Positions 60,635 to 64,000 of a stretch of DNA of 64,000 nt are shown here, piece after piece. Each line of letters opens with the position of its first letter. Position 1 is the stretch's first letter. The notes under the pieces were generated by a model. That model did no database searches. It worked only from the letters and a program-made list of their open reading frames with translations, and was not told the DNA's origin. The DNA is taken from assembly GCA_963819475.1 (NCBI GenBank), contig CAWFWE010000008.1, positions 62,001 to 126,000 on the forward strand, in the 5' to 3' direction. Position numbers and translations under genes: made by a program. The stretch is from DASUAS01 sp963819475 (GTDB lineage Bacteria > Actinomycetota > Acidimicrobiia > IMCC26256 > DASPTH01).

Positions 60635-60674
60635 TGGCGACGATGGACGGATCAGCGAGCGGAGGGGGACGACC

Positions 60675-61472
60675 ATGACGTTGCTCGACCGGTTCGGGTT
60701 GGAGGGCAAGGCCGCGCTGGTGGTCGGCGGTGGGTACGGGATCGGGCGGGAGACGTCCCTGCTCCTCGCCCAGGCGGGCGCGCGGGTCGCGGTGGCCGAC
60801 CTCGATCCCGAGCGGGCGGCGAACGTCGCCGACGAGGTGGGTGGCGTGGCGGTCGTCGGTGACGTGACCGATCCCGACGGTGCCCGCAAGGTCGTCGACG
60901 ACGCCCACGCGCGGCTCGGCGGCCTCGACCGGGTCGCGAACATCGTCGGTCTGGCGACGTTCGTCGAGGACGTCTTCGCCATCGACACCGAGGTGTGGGA
61001 GCACGACCTCCGCATGAACCTCGTCCACCACCTCGACGTGAGCCGGGCGGCAGCGCGCCACATGATCGACGACGGCACCGGCGGCGCGTTCGCGCTGGTC
61101 GCGTCGGTCAGCGGCTTCTACGGCGCGGCCGGGCACGCCGCGTACGGCGCCGCCAAGGCGGGCGTGATGTCGCTGGCGCGGGCGCTGGCGAGCGAGTGGG
61201 GCCCGTACGGCATCCGCGTCAACTGCGTCGCGCCCGATGTGATCATGACGCCGCGGCTGCTCGCAGGAAACATCGTGCCCCCGGAAGGGACGCCGCCCGG
61301 CGACGAGGTCGTGCTCGGTCGGTGGGGGAAACCGGAGGACATCGCGGGGCCGTTGGTCTTCCTGCTTTCGGAGTTGTCGTCGTTCATGACCGGCCGCACG
61401 CTCGTTGTCGACGGTGGGTCCATGGTCCACTTCCCGCACGGGGAAGTCGGCGCCCGGCGTCCGTCACCCTGA
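60675..61472 (+). CDS. Short-chain dehydrogenase/reductase
   Basis: 265 residues. ALVVGGGYGIGRETSLLLAQ has G-G-G-Y-G-I-G in place of the usual TGxxxGIG; DRVANIVGLATFVED sits at the N-A-G position; Ser in LVASVSGFYG and Tyr-Lys in AYGAAKAGVMSLAR complete the active site. Both the cofactor and N-A-G motifs are atypical, but the catalytic Y-x3-K is intact. GGAGGGGG is the ribosome-binding site. Related in role, but not closely, to the SDR at 59609. Confidence 0.85.
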   Translation: MTLLDRFGLEGKAALVVGGGYGIGRETSLLLAQAGARVAVADLDPERAANVADEVGGVAVVGDVTDPDGARKVVDDAHARLGGLDRVANIVGLATFVEDVFAIDTEVWEHDLRMNLVHHLDVSRAAARHMIDDGTGGAFALVASVSGFYGAAGHAAYGAAKAGVMSLARALASEWGPYGIRVNCVAPDVIMTPRLLAGNIVPPEGTPPGDEVVLGRWGKPEDIAGPLVFLLSELSSFMTGRTLVVDGGSMVHFPHGEVGARRPSP

Positions 61473-61505
61473 ACGGACCTCGGGATCGGTCGGGGGAAGG
61501 GTCGA

Positions 61506-62932
61506 TCACCCGAAGCGCGCCGGCCGCCGCTCCGACCACGGCTGCGCGGCCTCCAGCTGGCGCGCCAATTGCAGCACCAGAGCATCGTCGAGTCGGCGCC
61601 CCGCGAGCTGCACGCCGACCGGGAGGTCCTCGTCGGTCCATGCGAGGGGTACGTTCACCGCCGGCTGCCCCGACACGTTGAACGGTTGCGCGAAGTTGGG
61701 GAACTCCATGAAGGTCGCCATGTGGGCCGCGGGATCCTGGGCCCAGGGTGCCCACGACACCGACGGGGGCAGGATGCCGGCGGTCGGCGTGACCAGCAGG
61801 TCGTACGCGTCCCAGAACTCCAGGAATCGCGTTGCCGCGTCGCGCGCCAGCTCGACCCATCGCGCATGTTCCACCACGGTCAGCTGGGCGAGTGCTTCGA
61901 TCATCGGCCGGTTGCGAGGCTCCACCGCGTCGAGCTGGTCGGTGGGGACGAGCGCGGCGGCTCCCGGCACCGCCATCGGCCCCGCGCTCGCCGCCAGGAT
62001 CACGTCCCACCGCGGGGTCGCCTCGTCGACCTCGTGGCCGAGCCCGGCCAGGAGGTCCGCCGCCTGGTGTGCCGCCTGGGCACAGGGCTCCACCGTCGTT
62101 CCCATCGGTGCACTCGCGGTGACCGCGATCCGCAACCGCGGGGGGTCGTCCGCGACGGCGCGTGCGTACGGGAGCGGCAGGCGGGGTGACCACGATGCGC
62201 CGGGGTCGCGCGAGCCGACCATGACGTCGAGCATGGCCGCGGCATCCCGGACCGACCGGCTCAGGACGCCGTCGACGGTCGTCCCGTAGTACGGGTTGCG
62301 GTGCTCCGGCCCGAACGACGTGAGGCCCCGCGTCGGCTTGAGCCCGACGAGCCCGCAGAACGACGCCGGGTTGCGTACCGACCCGGCTCCATCCGTGCCG
62401 TGCGCGATCGCGCAGAGTCCGGCCGCCAGCGCAGCGCCCGCACCGCCGCTCGATCCGCCGGGCGTGCGCTCGGGGTCCCAAGGGTTGCGGCAGGTGCCGT
62501 TGAGCTCCGAGTCGGTCATGCTCGTGCAGAACTCGGGCACGTTGGTCTTGCCGAGGATCAGGAATCCCGCGTCGCGAAAGCGCCGGACCAAGGGATCGTC
62601 GAGCGCGGCACGGTGGTCCGCCAGCACCTTGCTCGAGTGTGTGGTGGGCAGAGCCGCGACGTCCACCACGTCCTTCACCGACAGCGTCACGCCGTGGAAC
62701 GGCGGCAGCTCTGCCGCGGGGTCACGCCGGAGCGCGTCGTCGGCTTCGCGGCGCGTTCCCGGGCGCCGTCGACGTCGACGGTGACGTACGAGCGCAGCGT
62801 CGGGTCGTGGCGATCGATGCGATCCAGGTACACCTCGAGCAGGTCCGATGCCGACACGTGGCCACGCCGGATCGCGCCGGCCTGCTCCACCGCGTCGGCC
62901 CAGACGAGCTCCTCGGCCTGCTCGACCACCAC
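61506..62932 (-). pseudogene. Amidase signature family protein, one-base frameshift
   Basis: From a GTG at 62932 (GGGGGA ribosome-binding site), the N-terminal helix region VVVEQAEELVWADAVEQAGA ... DRHDPTLRSYVTV runs about 62 codons, breaks at about 62746-62750, and continues in another frame as EADDALRRDPAAELPPFHG and TLSVKDVVDV to the stop at 61506. Restoring one G (GCGAAG to GCGGAAG) gives about 475 residues, normal for the family. The Ser-cisSer-Lys triad is intact: Lys in TLSVKDVV, GGSSGGAGAALAAG and HGTDGAGSVRNPAS. The enzyme hydrolyses amides; substrate unknown. Real mutation or consensus error. Confidence 0.82.
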
Positions 62933-62985
62933 GTGCCAGATCCCCCGTTCCGGTCGTACCGCGTCACGAGCGACAGCACGACGAT

Positions 62986-63003
62986 CCCGTGTGCACACAC
63001 GGG
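62986..63003. promoter_or_regulatory. Perfect 18-bp palindrome in the amidase/CoA-transferase divergent gap
   Basis: CCCGTGTG-ca-CACACGGG is a perfect inverted repeat of 18 bases lying between the divergent amidase (start 62932) and CoA transferase (start 63104) genes. It is well suited to a dimeric repressor controlling both. The remaining part of the 171-base gap shows no other element apart from the AGGAGGTG at 63091. Confidence 0.6.
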
Positions 63004-63103
63004 CTTGTCATGACGCGCCGCGTACGTTAGGCCTTGGTCAACGCACGCGCGCGACGCGACTGCGTCGCTCGGAAGCTGCGCGCACATCCCAGGAGGTGTT
63101 CTG

Positions 63104-64000
63104 TTGGGCGAAGGTGCGTTCGAGGGCATACGCGTCGTCGAGCTCGCGCAATGGGTCTTCGTGCCGGTCGCGGGCGCGTTGCTCGCGGACTGGGGCGCCG
63201 ACGTCGTGCGGATCGAGCGGCCCGAGGGTGACCCGTACCGCGGCCTCATGACGCAGGGGATCGGCACCGACAGCGGCGGCGTCAACCTGTCGATCGCGCT
63301 GGCCAACCGCGGCAAGCGCTCCGTCGCGCTCGACCTCCGGCAGGAGGAGGGACGCGCGATCCTGCACGAGCTGCTCGCGACGGCCGACGTGTTCCTCACG
63401 AACTTCCGGCCTGGCGCGCTCCGCCGGCTCGGCCTCGACGCCGAGACGCTCACCGAGCGGTACCCGTCGCTCGTGTACGCGCGCGGTCACGGCTACGGCG
63501 TCCGCGGGCCGGACGCGGACCGGCCCGGTTACGACTCGTCGGCGTTCTGGGCGCGCGGTGGGATGGCGCACGTCCTGACGCCGGCCGAGCTGGACCAGCC
63601 CATCGGTCAGCGGGGCGCCATGGGCGACCGGAACGGCGCGATGGCGCTCGCGTTCGGCATGGCGGCCGCGCTCCTCGAACGCACGCGGACCGGGCGCGGT
63701 TCGGTGGTCGACGTCTCGCTGCTCGGGACCGCGATGTGGACGCTGTCGTCGGACGTGCTCTCGGCCCTGCAGGGTCAGAAGCCGCGCGCGATGTCGGCGT
63801 CGGGCAGCGGGTACGTCAACCCGCTCGTGGGCTCGTACCGCACGAAGGACGGTCGCCACATCCAGCTCGTGTTCCTCGAGGCGGATCGCTACTGGGCCGA
63901 CTTCTGCGGCCTGCTCGGGCGCGACGACCTGGTCGAGGACCCCCGCTTCGTCGATCTCGCGGCGCGGCGGGAGCACGCCGAGGAGTGCGTCGCTGTGCTG
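63104..64000 (+). CDS. Class III CoA transferase (CaiB/BaiF), cut by window end
   Basis: The 299 visible codons begin with TTG at 63104, 5 bases after AGGAGGTG (63091-63098); the nearest in-frame ATG is far inside the conserved region, so the TTG start is strongly supported. GIRVVELAQWVFVPVAGALL and DWGADVVRIERPEGDPYRGL are the family N-terminus; GQRGAMGDRNGAMALAFGMA carries the catalytic Asp (G-D-x-N-G). It resembles the CoA transferase at 33868-35085. The remainder, probably 100 residues, is beyond the window. Confidence 0.9.
   Translation, partial: MGEGAFEGIRVVELAQWVFVPVAGALLADWGADVVRIERPEGDPYRGLMTQGIGTDSGGVNLSIALANRGKRSVALDLRQEEGRAILHELLATADVFLTNFRPGALRRLGLDAETLTERYPSLVYARGHGYGVRGPDADRPGYDSSAFWARGGMAHVLTPAELDQPIGQRGAMGDRNGAMALAFGMAAALLERTRTGRGSVVDVSLLGTAMWTLSSDVLSALQGQKPRAMSASGSGYVNPLVGSYRTKDGRHIQLVFLEADRYWADFCGLLGRDDLVEDPRFVDLAARREHAEECVAVL

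Overview
This window is a GC-rich (about 70%), gene-dense bacterial stretch with many GTG starts and long runs of genes joined by 4-base ATGA/GTGA overlaps. An F420-type LLM oxidoreductase, TIGR03086/DinB-like protein, DUF222-HNH gene, RskA-type anti-sigma factor, PadR/TetR regulators, P450s and several class III CoA transferases point to Actinomycetota. The mix of CoA transferases, amidohydrolases, P450s and a hopanoid operon fits an Acidimicrobiia-like lineage; that placement is inference.

Layout. 1-4711: an edge-truncated MOSC protein, a secreted PepSY-like protein, an ECF sigma/zinc-finger anti-sigma pair with SnoaL-like and DM13 genes, and a SigK/RskA-type pair. 4777-10739: an envelope or glycan-type cluster (SDR epimerase with a putative zinc-site insert, GT-C-like membrane protein, GT2, DUF2064 transferase, methyltransferase, membrane-bound molybdopterin oxidoreductase, small membrane protein). 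10651-16857: mtnP, two GNATs, a TIGR03086/ArsR/SRPBCC/TfoX-like operon, a cupin and another ECF/zinc-finger pair. 16868-25461: methyltransferase and divergent PadR over twin palindromes; amidohydrolase-Rieske-P450; MMPL-TetR; then a 353-codon redoxin interrupted by one in-frame UGA at its redox-Cys position. 25493-36691: oxidoreductase, MFS, amidohydrolase, CoA transferases, a DUF222-HNH gene and two paralogous 'PHYHY' proteins. 36688-46423: a complete minus-strand hopanoid operon (hpnC-hpnD-hpnE-prenyl synthase-shc-ispH-hpnH-dxs) preceded by a MerR-TetR fusion regulator gene. 47358-64000: DegV, TetR-regulated catabolic genes (dehydrogenase, sulfotransferase, SDRs, esterases, FAD monooxygenase, P450), a 56-bp tandem repeat between two SDR genes, an amidase and an edge-truncated CoA transferase.

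The most notable item is the probable selenoprotein at 24400-25461: the frame is open on both sides of the UGA, the UGA sits in a W-A-S-W-(UGA)-G-C-R redox motif, and a perfect 6-bp hairpin with a G-containing loop starts 15 nt after it, matching the bacterial SECIS layout. No selA/B/C/D gene is visible here, so this needs the rest of the genome.

Three genes (DUF222 at about 32785, shc at about 40760, amidase at about 62748) each carry a frame break explicable by a single G gained or lost in a G-run. This pattern is as compatible with consensus errors as with real mutation. No tRNA, rRNA, CRISPR array, insertion sequence or integrase was recognised. No gene-free stretch exceeds 300 bases; the largest gaps are 439-648, 21261-21475 and 60422-60674.
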